Source: an uncultured Acetatifactor sp.
GTDB lineage: Bacteria > Bacillota > Clostridia > Lachnospirales > Lachnospiraceae
Reading direction: 5' to 3'
Length of the DNA stretch: 43,934 nt
Assembly: GCA_910586515.1 (NCBI GenBank)
Contig: CAJUGL010000028.1
Location: 1-43,934, forward strand
The position numbers were made by a program, and so were the translations under genes. Each line of letters starts with the position of its first letter. Position 1 is the first letter of the stretch. This document shows, one piece after another, positions 1 through 7,054 of this stretch. The notes under the pieces were generated by a model. It did no database searches and was not told the origin of the DNA. It saw nothing but the letters and a program-made list of their open reading frames with translations.

Positions 1-923
1 TATCCTCCAATGTTTTTCTTTATTGTACTTGAAACGTGGAGGAAATGCAAAAAAAACTTTTCCGGTTTATCCGGGTTAGGGAAATACTTCCGCAAGGTGT
101 CAGAGGTAAATGTCACTCGGTCCAGATCGCTTTTCTTTTCCTCACCCATGATGACACGCATCATATCGAGGGTCAGATGCCCCTCCTGACTGTATTTTTT
201 GAGCCGCTGGGCTTGAGAAAGAGAAGGGGTAGCCTGTTCGCTGTCCATCGCGTCCAACAGGTCTACCTGTTCCTCCTTTTTGAGAAAGGACAGCTCATAG
301 GCGGGATTTAAGGCAATTTTCTTTTCATCCACCATGTCCATCAATTCAGAAATCAGCTCTGTCAGACGGATATAGCGAAAAATCTGGTTTTTACTCTGAC
401 CTACTTGCTCTGCCAAAATCTCACTGGACTTCTTGCCCTCTAACTTGTTCCCAACTTGGGAACAAGTTAAATCAACTCGCTCTCCCTGATGTTTCATAGC
501 ATCCAGTTTCATTTTATAAGCAAATGCTCTTTCACTGGGGAGGAGACTTTCTCGTTGCAGATTGCTGTCAACCATAATAATTGTGGCTGCATCATCGTCC
601 AGATCACGGACAATTACCGGCATGGTCTCTTTTTCTGCCAGTTCACTTGCTCTGTGCCGTCTGTGTCCGGCCACCAGTTCATAACCACCCTCCGGGTCAG
701 GGCGGGCAATCGCAGGAACCAGCACACCATACTGCTTGATACTGTCAGCGGTCTCCATCATGGCTTCGTCATCCTTGACTTTGAATGGGTGGTTCTTAAA
801 GGGATGCAGTTCAGACAGCGGAATCTCCTGAATCTTTTCCAGCTTTGCATCCTGACGGCCTTCTTCGGTGGAGAACAGATCATCTACCGAGGCCAGCTCT
901 ATTTTTTTCGCGCTGCTTTTCAA
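1..923 (-). CDS. parB: ParB/Spo0J-family partition protein (C-terminus beyond window edge)
   Basis: About 307 residues are visible and the frame is still open at base 1, so the end lies outside the window. The reading begins LKSSAKKIELASVDDLF at a TTG codon 9 nt after GGAGG; this SD sits inside the 3' end of parA, so the two genes overlap by 44 nt and are probably coupled. The N-terminal ParB domain has the arginine-rich GHRRHRA box, a variant of GERRxRA used for CTP/DNA clamp function. It is followed by a helix-turn-helix-like part (EILAEQVGQSKNQIFRYIRL). The family binds parS-like sites and works with ParA in DNA segregation. In Clostridia this ParA/ParB type is common on conjugative elements; that context is inference, supported by the position next to rpsI. 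Confidence 0.9.
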   Translation of the reverse strand, partial: MKSSAKKIELASVDDLFSTEEGRQDAKLEKIQEIPLSELHPFKNHPFKVKDDEAMMETADSIKQYGVLVPAIARPDPEGGYELVAGHRRHRASELAEKETMPVIVRDLDDDAATIIMVDSNLQRESLLPSERAFAYKMKLDAMKHQGERVDLTCSQVGNKLEGKKSSEILAEQVGQSKNQIFRYIRLTELISELMDMVDEKKIALNPAYELSFLKKEEQVDLLDAMDSEQATPSLSQAQRLKKYSQEGHLTLDMMRVIMGEEKKSDLDRVTFTSDTLRKYFPNPDKPEKFFLHFLHVSSTIKKNIGG

Positions 924-1701
924 GTTTCAACACCTCCTTCGTCAGATTTCGATACCCCTCTGCCACTTTGCCGCCAGGGTCATAGGCGAAAATACTTTTT
1001 CCCTCTGCACTGATTTCCTTTGCCCGGACAGAATGGGGGATCTCTGTGCCGAATACTTTGATCTTGCTGCCATAGGTCTCCCGCAGGAGCGCGGAAATCT
1101 CTTTGGCAAAGTTGGTTCGGCTGTCCACCATCGTCAGCAGGATACCGTCAATCTGGAGCTTGGGGTTGATTTGCCTCTTTACCTTGTTTACCGTGGAGAG
1201 CAGCTGTTCCAGCCCTTTAGCGGGCAGATACTCTGCCTGAACGGGAATGATGATCCTATTCGCAGCGGCCAGCGCATTGACTGTGAGCATACCAAGGGAG
1301 GGCTGGCAGTCGACGAGGATATGGGAGTATTGCCCCTTCAGTGTGTCCAGGTATTGCCGTAAAATCGTTTCACGGCTCATGGCGTTTACCAGAGAAACCT
1401 CCATACCGGAAAGCTGAATATCCGCAGGCATCAGGTCAACGCCTTCTGCATGATGCAGAATACCTTCTCCGGGGCGTATAGGCTGATCCATCAGAATTTT
1501 GCCCATTGCATCCGACAGTGTAAATGGCAGCTTGTCCGGTTGCGGATTTCCCAAGCTGATTGTCAGGCTTCCTTGTGGGTCCCCGTCGATCAGAAGCACT
1601 TTCTTTCCGGCCTGTGCCAGACCTATTCCCAAGTTCGCACAGGTTGTTGTTTTGCCAACGCCGCCTTTCTGGTTGGCGATGGCGATGATTTGTGTGTTCA
1701 T
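880..1701 (-). CDS. parA: ParA-family ATPase of a mobile element
   Basis: A 273-residue Walker-type partition ATPase. The deviant Walker A motif QKGGVGKTTT is at residues 11-20, the Walker B-like stretch is HILVDCQPSLG, and a conserved region reads IIIPVQAEYLPAKG. The reading frame stays open to an ATG at 1836, but the ATG at 1701 is preferred: it has GAGGTGA 7 nt upstream and begins MNTQIIAIANQKGG as the family does. With ParB it should drive partition or stabilisation of the excised element. A promoter and two terminator-like hairpins precede it (see separate entries), so expression may be attenuated. It is transcribed in the same direction as rpsI, pointing into the element. Chromosomal Soj is the alternative, but chromosomal soj-spo0J normally lies near gidB and the origin, not beside rpsI. 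Confidence 0.92.
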   Translation of the reverse strand: MNTQIIAIANQKGGVGKTTTCANLGIGLAQAGKKVLLIDGDPQGSLTISLGNPQPDKLPFTLSDAMGKILMDQPIRPGEGILHHAEGVDLMPADIQLSGMEVSLVNAMSRETILRQYLDTLKGQYSHILVDCQPSLGMLTVNALAAANRIIIPVQAEYLPAKGLEQLLSTVNKVKRQINPKLQIDGILLTMVDSRTNFAKEISALLRETYGSKIKVFGTEIPHSVRAKEISAEGKSIFAYDPGGKVAEGYRNLTKEVLKLEKQREKNRAGLGR

Positions 1702-1746
1702 TGACTTCACCTCATTTCTAATTATTGCTGTTGCTTCTGGAAATAG

Positions 1747-1786
1747 AAAAAGCCGCCACTTCAAAATTAACAGTGAAGTGACGGCT
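1747..1786 (-). terminator. Terminator-like hairpin in parA leader (proximal)
   Basis: On the minus strand AGCCGTCACTTCA (1786-1774) pairs with TGAAGTGGCGGCT (1763-1751), 13 pairs including one G-U, followed directly by a T run. It ends about 45 nt before the parA start, downstream of the only good promoter, so it must be passed for parA to be expressed. Confidence 0.7.
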
Positions 1787-1819
1787 CTTTCTATCGCCGG
1801 AATACGAGTTCCTGAAATG

Positions 1820-1850
1820 AAAAAAGCACCCAGCATTTATACTGTGTGCT
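1820..1850 (-). terminator. Terminator-like hairpin in parA leader (distal)
   Basis: On the minus strand AGCAC-A-CAG (from 1850) pairs with CTG-G-GTGCT, with one A-G mismatch, followed by six T. It lies about 10 nt after the predicted transcription start and upstream of the second hairpin. Confidence 0.6.
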
Positions 1851-1868
1851 ACATCAAATTCATATTCA

Positions 1869-1897
1869 ATTATTCAAATTAGCTCAAACTATGCCAA
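1869..1897 (-). promoter_or_regulatory. Predicted sigma-A promoter for parA-parB
   Basis: TTGGCA (1897-1892), 17-nt spacer, AATAAT (1874-1869); each box matches consensus at 5 of 6 positions. The predicted start is near 1862, which gives a parA leader of about 160 nt containing both hairpins. Confidence 0.6.
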
Positions 1898-1946
1898 ACT
1901 GCCACAGCCAAAAAACGAGGGGAAGGAGGGCTGAAAAGCACCCCAA

Positions 1947-2056
1947 AAATCGGCTCTCGGTTAACCACTTTGGGAACCACTTCCCCCTCTTTTTGCCCTC
2001 TTTTTGGCCAGTTAACCACTTGCGGACCACTAAAAATTGGATGAAATCGGCTCTCG
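1947..2056. repeat. Cluster of short direct repeats at the element end
   Basis: Three exact repeat types are interleaved. AAATCGGCTCTCG occurs at 1947-1959 and 2044-2056. GTTAACCACTT occurs at 1960-1970 and 2011-2021. CCCTCTTTTTG occurs twice in tandem near 1985-2006. Each GTTAACCACTT is followed about 11-12 bp later by a second ACCACT half-unit (1976 and 2026). Such iterated sites near an element end suit arm-type recombinase or excisionase binding, ParB binding or iterons; the sequence does not say which. Confidence 0.65.
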
Positions 2057-2102
2057 TTTTGCCAAATTTGGTCAAACCATATCAGCCCGTTTAGATATAG
2101 CA

Positions 2103-2136
2103 AAAGCCCGGAAAACCTTGATTTTCCGGGCTTTTT
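2103..2136 (-). terminator. Intrinsic terminator after rpsI
   Basis: AAAGCCCGGAAAA and TTTTCCGGGCTTT form a long stem with a short loop, with T runs in both directions. It lies about 30 nt after the rpsI stop codon and should separate rpsI from the element. Confidence 0.88.
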
Positions 2137-2166
2137 GAGCCATTTTGATATAGTCTGAGCAGTCGA

Positions 2167-2562
2167 TTATCTCTTGCTGAACTGAGGTGCTCTTCTCGCA
2201 GCCTTCAAGCCGTACTTCTTCCTCTCCTTCATACGAGGGTCTCTGGTGAGGAAGCCTTCCTTCTTCAGCAGGGGTCTGTACTCCTCATCCACCTGAAGCA
2301 GCGCTCTGGCAATGCCATGTCTGATTGCGCCGGCCTGTCCTGTATATCCGCCTCCGTGAACATTTACCATCACGTCGAATTTATCTGCCGTTCCGGTAGC
2401 CATAAACGGCTGACGAACGATAACCTTCAGGGTTTCAAGCCCGAAATAGTCGTCCATACTCCTCTTGTTTATCACAACATCTCCCTTGCCGGGCATCAAA
2501 TATACTCTTGCAACGGATTTTTTCCTTCTGCCGGTACCATAGTATTTTTCTGTCTTAGCCAT
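2167..2562 (-). CDS. rpsI: 30S ribosomal protein S9
   Basis: 131 residues ending in the typical basic tail RAPQFSKR, whose C-terminal arginine reaches the ribosomal P site. The family block GGGYTGQAGAIRHGIARAL is present. It is the last gene of the rplM-rpsI pair, 23 nt after rplM. The gene appears complete, and its 3' end is where the ICE-like segment starts. The 3' end of rpsI is a known ICE integration site in Firmicutes, where integration restores the reading frame; that mechanism is inferred here, not shown. Confidence 0.98.
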   Translation of the reverse strand: MAKTEKYYGTGRRKKSVARVYLMPGKGDVVINKRSMDDYFGLETLKVIVRQPFMATGTADKFDVMVNVHGGGYTGQAGAIRHGIARALLQVDEEYRPLLKKEGFLTRDPRMKERKKYGLKAARRAPQFSKR

Positions 2563-2585
2563 GATTATTCTTATCCTCCTATCCT

Positions 2586-3014
2586 TTAGAATGTCAGTGT
2601 CTCAGGCTGCTGAGCCGCATGCTTGTGCTCAGGTCCTGCGTATACAAAAAGCTTTCTGTACATCTGCCTTCCTAAAGGTCCCTTGGGAAGCATACCCTTT
2701 ACTGCCAATTCAATTACTTCTTCCGGCTTCTTATTCAGCTTCTCCTTCAGGGTAGATTCCTTCAATCCCCCCACATACCCGGAATGATGATAATACATCT
2801 TCTGATCCATCTTCTTGCCGGTTACATTGATCTTCTCCGCATTGACAATAATCACATAGTCGCCTGTGTCCATATGAGGTGTGAAAATAGGCTTATTCTT
2901 TCCCCTCAAAACCTTTGCAACCTCTGAGGCAAGGCGGCCTAAAGTCATACCTGCAGCGTCTACTACATACCATTTTCTATCGATTGTAGCTGGACTAGCC
3001 ATAAATGTCTTCAT
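2586..3014 (-). CDS. rplM: 50S ribosomal protein L13
   Basis: 142 residues, MKTFMASPATIDRKWYVVDA onward, with the conserved LGRLASEVAKVLRGK and GMLPKGPLGRQM blocks. An in-frame upstream ATG at 3068 was rejected because GGAGGG lies 5 nt before the ATG at 3014 and family members start here. L13 is an early-assembly protein of the large subunit. It is co-transcribed with rpsI from the promoter at 3177-3205 with a leader of about 155 nt. Confidence 0.98.
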   Translation of the reverse strand: MKTFMASPATIDRKWYVVDAAGMTLGRLASEVAKVLRGKNKPIFTPHMDTGDYVIIVNAEKINVTGKKMDQKMYYHHSGYVGGLKESTLKEKLNKKPEEVIELAVKGMLPKGPLGRQMYRKLFVYAGPEHKHAAQQPETLTF

Positions 3015-3170
3015 TATGTTCCCTCCGTATTGCTTTTCCGATTTTTGTCCTGTCTCCGCCATACTCAACAGATGTCCGGCTGCCTCCTATGGCCTGCTCA
3101 GGGCGCTTGTCTCTTCTATTTCAAATGCTTCGCCGGGGCTTTGGCTCCGCATTTGGAAACGTTTTCACAT
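3015..3170 (-). promoter_or_regulatory. Leader of rplM-rpsI mRNA, possibly structured
   Basis: About 155 nt separate the predicted start site from the rplM ATG. CAAATGC and GCATTTG pair around a GC-rich loop near the 5' end (about 3120-3163). Firmicutes often carry an L13-binding leader here; I cannot confirm a match to that RNA family by eye. Confidence 0.35.
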
Positions 3171-3176
3171 TTATCT

Positions 3177-3205
3177 ATTCTACTATAGCCGATAACTTGT
3201 GTCAA
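3177..3205 (-). promoter_or_regulatory. Sigma-A promoter of rplM-rpsI
   Basis: TTGACA (3205-3200), 17-nt spacer, TAGAAT (3182-3177). The -35 box is perfect and the -10 box matches 5 of 6. It lies between the end of truA and rplM, so rplM-rpsI can be expressed independently of the ecf-truA genes. Confidence 0.85.
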
Positions 3206-3292
3206 TCCTTATTTTCCAAAAATCCGCAAAATTTATCCGCCGAATATTTGCCCTGTGTGAGCTGCCGCGGCACAGGCCCTACAGAGCCTCCG

Positions 3293-4039
3293 TCAGGAAA
3301 AGAATTCATACCGGATCAGCGTAAGTCCATGGGCAGGAGCTGTGGGACCCGCAGAGGCTCTGTCCCGGGCCTTCAAAATATCCTGCATGGATTCCGGTTC
3401 CCTCTTTCCCTGCCCTACCTCCATCAGCGTTCCCGCAATAATCCTTACCATATTATACAGAAATCCGCTTCCGCAGACTCTGATCACCAGATCCTGCCCC
3501 TGCTCTTCCACCCAGAGGGTATAGATGGTGCGCACCGTGCTCTCCGCCTGACTGCCCGTCTGGCAGAAACTCTTGAAATCATGCTCTCCCTCCAGATAGG
3601 CCGCCGCCTCCCGCATCCGTCCCACATCCAGGGCATTGTAGGTAAAATAGGAATACAGCCTTTTCACCGGCATGGGAAATTCGGCACGGTAAATCCTGTA
3701 TTCATATGTTTTGCGGCTCTCGCAGTGTCTGGGATGCCAGTCCGGCGAAACCGCTTCCGATTTCTGTATGCGAATATCTTCCGGAAGCCTCTGGTTCAAG
3801 GCATAGGAAATCTTCCCTGCCGGCATAGGGCTCTCCGTATCAAAAACCGCCACATTTCCCAGGGCATGAACTCCCGAATCCGTCCGGCTTGCGCCGATGA
3901 CCCGAATCGTCTCCCCCAACAGCCCGGAGAGGCATCTGTTCAGCTCTTCTTCTATGGTTATTCCATTGTCCTGCAGCTGCCAGCCGTGATAGTTTGTCCC
4001 GTCATATGCCACTGTCAGCCGAACTCTTTGTTTTTCCAT
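3293..4039 (-). CDS. truA: tRNA pseudouridine synthase A (positions 38-40)
   Basis: 248 residues. The N-terminal AYDGTNYHGWQ and the catalytic block GASRTDSGVHALG, with the nucleophilic aspartate at residue 54, are diagnostic of TruA. The C-terminal half has GSGFLYNMVRIIAGTLMEVG, also typical. The enzyme isomerises uridines 38, 39 and 40 in the anticodon stem-loop. It follows ecfT after 158 bp that contain a degenerate copy of the dispersed palindrome. The ecf-truA-rplM-rpsI order is conserved in Firmicutes. Confidence 0.97.
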   Translation of the reverse strand: MEKQRVRLTVAYDGTNYHGWQLQDNGITIEEELNRCLSGLLGETIRVIGASRTDSGVHALGNVAVFDTESPMPAGKISYALNQRLPEDIRIQKSEAVSPDWHPRHCESRKTYEYRIYRAEFPMPVKRLYSYFTYNALDVGRMREAAAYLEGEHDFKSFCQTGSQAESTVRTIYTLWVEEQGQDLVIRVCGSGFLYNMVRIIAGTLMEVGQGKREPESMQDILKARDRASAGPTAPAHGLTLIRYEFFS

Positions 4040-4080
4040 TTCCCTCTACCGGCACCTTTCCCTTTAATCGTACATTCTTT

Positions 4081-4133
4081 GTTACCGTTCAGCCGGCGCT
4101 GCCTTCCCGTCACAGTCAGCGCCCAGTCTGAAC
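4081..4133. repeat. Degenerate copy of the dispersed GTAACAGTTCAG palindrome
   Basis: On the minus strand GTTCAGACTGGGCGCTGA then CTGTGAC resembles the 32-bp element seen at 33693, 37065 and 43868. It is followed by a second arm, CTGAACGGTAAC (ending at 4081). The outer GTTCAG/CTGAAC and inner GGCGCTG/CAGCGCC arms make one larger hairpin. It is a decayed or expanded copy in the ecfT-truA gap. Confidence 0.45.
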
Positions 4134-4197
4134 TTCCGCCGTTTTTCCGCGGTCCCTTTCCGGCTGCGCTGCGGCGAAAGGCTGATCCCAACATCCG

Positions 4198-4998
4198 TCA
4201 CCATATCCTGCTCAGCGTCACGCCGATAACCAGATACCCCAGGATGCACAGATACCCGATCCTGTCTCTTCTTTGATAAATCAGAGGCTTCATCTTGGTT
4301 CTGCCCTCACCTCCGCGGTAACACCGGGCTTCCATGGCCATGGCCAGATCATTGGCTCTCCTGAACGCGGAGATGAACAGCGGCACCAGAATGGGCACCA
4401 TGGACCTGGCTCTCTGCAGAAGATTGCCGCTGTCAAAGTCGGCTCCTCTGGCCAGCTGCGCCTTCATGATCTTATCCGTCTCTTCCAGCAAAATCGGGAT
4501 AAAGCGCAGCGCTATGGACATAATCATGGCCACTTCATGGGCCGGCACATGAAATATCCGCAGCGGCTTCATCATCTTCTCCATACCGTCCGTAAGATTA
4601 TTGGGCGTAGTGGTCAATGTCATGACAGAAGAGCCTATAATCAGCAAAGTCAGCCGGACCGCCATGGTGACGGCCATCTCTGCGCCCTCCCGTGTTATGC
4701 TCAGCTTCCAGAAGGAGATCAGCTCCGTTCCCGGCGTCAGAAACAGATTAAATCCCACCGTGATCAGCAGCAGGAAAAGGATTGCCTTCATCCCCTTCAC
4801 CATAAACCGGAAGGGCACATGGGAAAGCCGGATAACAACAGCCAGAAAAACGGCCGCAGCAATATACCCCGCAAATCCGCTGAACAGAAACAGGGAAATA
4901 ATATACAGCAACGTGCCGCCTATCTTTACCCTGGGATCCAGGCGGTGCACAGGGGATTCTGTCTGATAATATTGTCCTATTGTAATGTCTCTCAGCAT
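4198..4998 (-). CDS. ecfT: ECF transporter transmembrane subunit EcfT
   Basis: 266 residues of the CbiQ/EcfT family, beginning MLRDITIGQYYQTESPVHRLDPRVK, a typical EcfT N-terminus. Several hydrophobic segments cover residues 25-110 and the C-terminus. The two coupling Ala-Arg motifs are visible as AQLARGADF and AMEARCYRGG; these contact the EcfA ATPases. EcfT links the ATPase pair to interchangeable S components that bind vitamins. No S-component gene is in the window, which fits a group II (shared) module. It starts 57 bp after ecfA2. Confidence 0.95.
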   Translation of the reverse strand: MLRDITIGQYYQTESPVHRLDPRVKIGGTLLYIISLFLFSGFAGYIAAAVFLAVVIRLSHVPFRFMVKGMKAILFLLLITVGFNLFLTPGTELISFWKLSITREGAEMAVTMAVRLTLLIIGSSVMTLTTTPNNLTDGMEKMMKPLRIFHVPAHEVAMIMSIALRFIPILLEETDKIMKAQLARGADFDSGNLLQRARSMVPILVPLFISAFRRANDLAMAMEARCYRGGEGRTKMKPLIYQRRDRIGYLCILGYLVIGVTLSRIW

Positions 4999-5055
4999 AT
5001 CGTATCCTATCCAAACTTCTCTGACCGTAACAGTCAGTTTATTTTTTCCGCAGGC

Positions 5056-5916
5056 TTATCTTTTCTTACGCATTCTCACCGCATCGGCCACCGTCTCCGC
5101 CGCTTCTTCAATGGTGGTTGCATTCATATCCACCTGAAATCCCCGATTCTGCAGCTCGTGCAGAATATAGGTTACCTGAGGAGCCGCCAATCCGATTTCC
5201 TCCAGCTCCCGGTAACGGGCAAAAATCTCTTTGGGACAGTCGTCATACAGTATCCTGCCCTTATTCATGACCACTATCCGGTCAACATATTCCGCCACAT
5301 CTTCCATGCTGTGGGACACCAGCAGAATCGTCATGCCCGTATCCGTCTGCAGCCCTTTGATCTGATCCAATATCTCCGCCCTGCCCCTGGGGTCCAGACC
5401 GGCAGTAGGTTCGTCCAGAATCAGCACTTCCGGCTCCATGGCCAGCACTCCCGCGATCGCAGCCCTTCGCTTCTGGCCGCCGGAAAGCTCGAAGGGCGAC
5501 TGGTAATAAAGTTCCGAAGGCAGTCCCACTTTGCGCAGAGCCTCAAAGGCCTTCAGTTCCGCCTCCTTCTTGTCATAACCCAAATTTTGGGGCCCGAAAC
5601 ATACATCGCTGAACACATCGACCTCAAAAAGCTGATGTTCCGGATATTGAAAAACCAGACCTACCTTACTCCGCAGCTTTTTCAGGCTGTAATCCCGGTC
5701 ATATATATCTTCACCGTTAAAATAAATATGCCCGGAAGTCGCCTTCAGCAAACCGTTCATATGCTGCACCAGGGTGGATTTTCCCGAGCCTGTATGTCCG
5801 ATTATCCCCACAAACTGGCCGTCTTGAATTTGAAGACAGATATCGTCCAGCGCCTTTACCGCCAACGGCGTATCCCCGCCGTATACATGATTTACATGAT
5901 CAAAAATAATCGCCAT
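5056..5916 (-). CDS. ecfA2: ECF transporter ATPase EcfA2
   Basis: 286-residue ABC ATPase with Walker A GHTGSGKST, Q-loop VFQYPEHQLF, signature LSGGQKRR, Walker B VLILDEPTAGLDP and switch histidine VSHSMEDV. The opening MAIIFDHVNHVYGGDTPLAVKAL with extra residues before the first beta strand is typical of the EcfA2 paralogue. It forms the EcfA1-EcfA2 heterodimer that powers vitamin uptake. It lies 48 bp after ecfA1 in the same operon. Confidence 0.95.
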   Translation of the reverse strand: MAIIFDHVNHVYGGDTPLAVKALDDICLQIQDGQFVGIIGHTGSGKSTLVQHMNGLLKATSGHIYFNGEDIYDRDYSLKKLRSKVGLVFQYPEHQLFEVDVFSDVCFGPQNLGYDKKEAELKAFEALRKVGLPSELYYQSPFELSGGQKRRAAIAGVLAMEPEVLILDEPTAGLDPRGRAEILDQIKGLQTDTGMTILLVSHSMEDVAEYVDRIVVMNKGRILYDDCPKEIFARYRELEEIGLAAPQVTYILHELQNRGFQVDMNATTIEEAAETVADAVRMRKKR

Positions 5917-5964
5917 ATTGCCTGTTTCCCTCCAGCCTTTTACACAATGGGGCCCCCCGCAGGG

Positions 5965-6816
5965 TCATACAATCGCGCACAGCGCATCCGCCAGCTCCTG
6001 CCCAGTCAGTATTCCCTCCGGAAGGTCTATTCCCCGCCTGCGCAGCTCATGAGCCAGCAAGGTCACCTGGGGAACGTCCAGACGCAGACTTTTCAGCTTT
6101 TCCACCTGAGAAAATATTTCCCTGGGCGTGCCCTCCAGCGCTACCCGGCCTCCTTCCATCACAAACACCCTGTCCGCATGAACGATTTCTTCCATATAAT
6201 GGGTGATTAAGATTACCGTTATCTCCTCCACCTGATTCAGTGCCCTCACTGCACGGATGACTTCCCTGCGCCCTCTGGGGTCCAGCATGGCCGTAGGCTC
6301 GTCCAGAACGATACACTTGGGATGCATGGCCAATACTCCGGCAATGGAAACTCTCTGCTTCTGACCGCCGGAAAGCTTGTTGGGCGAGTATTTTCGGTAT
6401 TCATACATCCCCACCGCCTTCAGGCTCTCCTCCACCCTCTCCCAGATCTCCCTGGTGGGCACACCCATATTTTCAGGTCCGAAGCCGACATCCTCCTCCA
6501 CCACCTGGCCGATGATCTGGTTGTCCGGATTCTGAAATACCATGCCGGCAGTCCGGCGTATATCCCATACGCTCTCCTCCCTGGAAGTATCCATACCGTC
6601 CACCCACACTGTACCCTCCGTAGGATTGAGAATGGCATTGATATGCTTGGCCAGCGTGGACTTACCCGAACCGTTATGCCCCAACACGGCAATGAACTCT
6701 CCCGGGGCAATGTCCAGACTTACCCTGTCTACTGCCGTGGTAATTCCCTCCACATTCCCTTCCTCATCCCGCCTGATGTATTCATAGATCAGATTCTCTG
6801 TTCTGACGATTCCCAT
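5965..6816 (-). CDS. ecfA1: ECF transporter ATPase EcfA1
   Basis: 283-residue ABC ATPase with Walker A GHNGSGKST, Q-loop VFQNPDNQIIG, signature LSGGQKQR, Walker B CIVLDEPTAMLDP and switch histidine ITHYMEEI. The QNPDNQ Q-loop and first position in the operon identify EcfA1 rather than EcfA2. It heads the ecfA1-ecfA2-ecfT-truA unit, with a promoter at 6867-6895. Confidence 0.95.
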   Translation of the reverse strand: MGIVRTENLIYEYIRRDEEGNVEGITTAVDRVSLDIAPGEFIAVLGHNGSGKSTLAKHINAILNPTEGTVWVDGMDTSREESVWDIRRTAGMVFQNPDNQIIGQVVEEDVGFGPENMGVPTREIWERVEESLKAVGMYEYRKYSPNKLSGGQKQRVSIAGVLAMHPKCIVLDEPTAMLDPRGRREVIRAVRALNQVEEITVILITHYMEEIVHADRVFVMEGGRVALEGTPREIFSQVEKLKSLRLDVPQVTLLAHELRRRGIDLPEGILTGQELADALCAIV

Positions 6817-6866
6817 GGCGTCCTATCCTCCCGTCCACAGCCCGCTTAGTTTTTCCACTGACTCAC

Positions 6867-6895
6867 ATTATAGTAAATTTCGCCGTAAATTACAA
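6867..6895 (-). promoter_or_regulatory. Promoter of ecfA1-ecfA2-ecfT-truA
   Basis: TTGTAA (6895-6890), 17-nt spacer, perfect TATAAT (6872-6867). It is divergent from the M15 peptidase gene. A weaker plus-strand candidate for that gene, TTGAAG (6910-6915) and TATCTT (6933-6938) with 17 nt between, sits just to the right. Confidence 0.75.
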
Positions 6896-7054
6896 CTAAA
6901 AATCCCTGCTTGAAGAAACAATGTTTCTATGCTATCTTTTATATGATACGATGCCGGGGCACAATCCCTTTTGTGCCGGACATCCTGGAATAACAAAAAG
7001 CACCAACACCCGAAATCCCGGGCCTGCCCACGGGAAGTGTTGAAAGGAGTTTTC

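Larger units (their letters stand above)
1702..2166. other. Terminal intergenic region of the putative ICE, between parA and rpsI
   Basis: 465 bp without a convincing gene. From rpsI towards parA it holds an intrinsic terminator (2103-2136), a repeat-rich stretch (about 1940-2060), a strong promoter reading into parA (1869-1897) and two terminator-like hairpins (1820-1850 and 1747-1786). The junction between element and chromosome must lie between the repeats and the rpsI stop codon if the integration model is right; the exact attachment core cannot be read from one end. Confidence 0.6.

Noticed and set aside
1702..1836. N-terminal 45-residue extension of ParA
   Set aside because: It translates through both leader hairpins and lacks an SD; the start at 1701 has one and matches the family.
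5021..5046. Possible fifth copy of the 32-bp palindrome
   Set aside because: Only GTAACAGTCAG resembles one arm, and no partner arm is present.
4273..6210. Open frame of 645 codons on the plus strand
   Set aside because: Antisense to ecfT, ecfA2 and the end of ecfA1; composition is shadow-like and there is no ribosome site.
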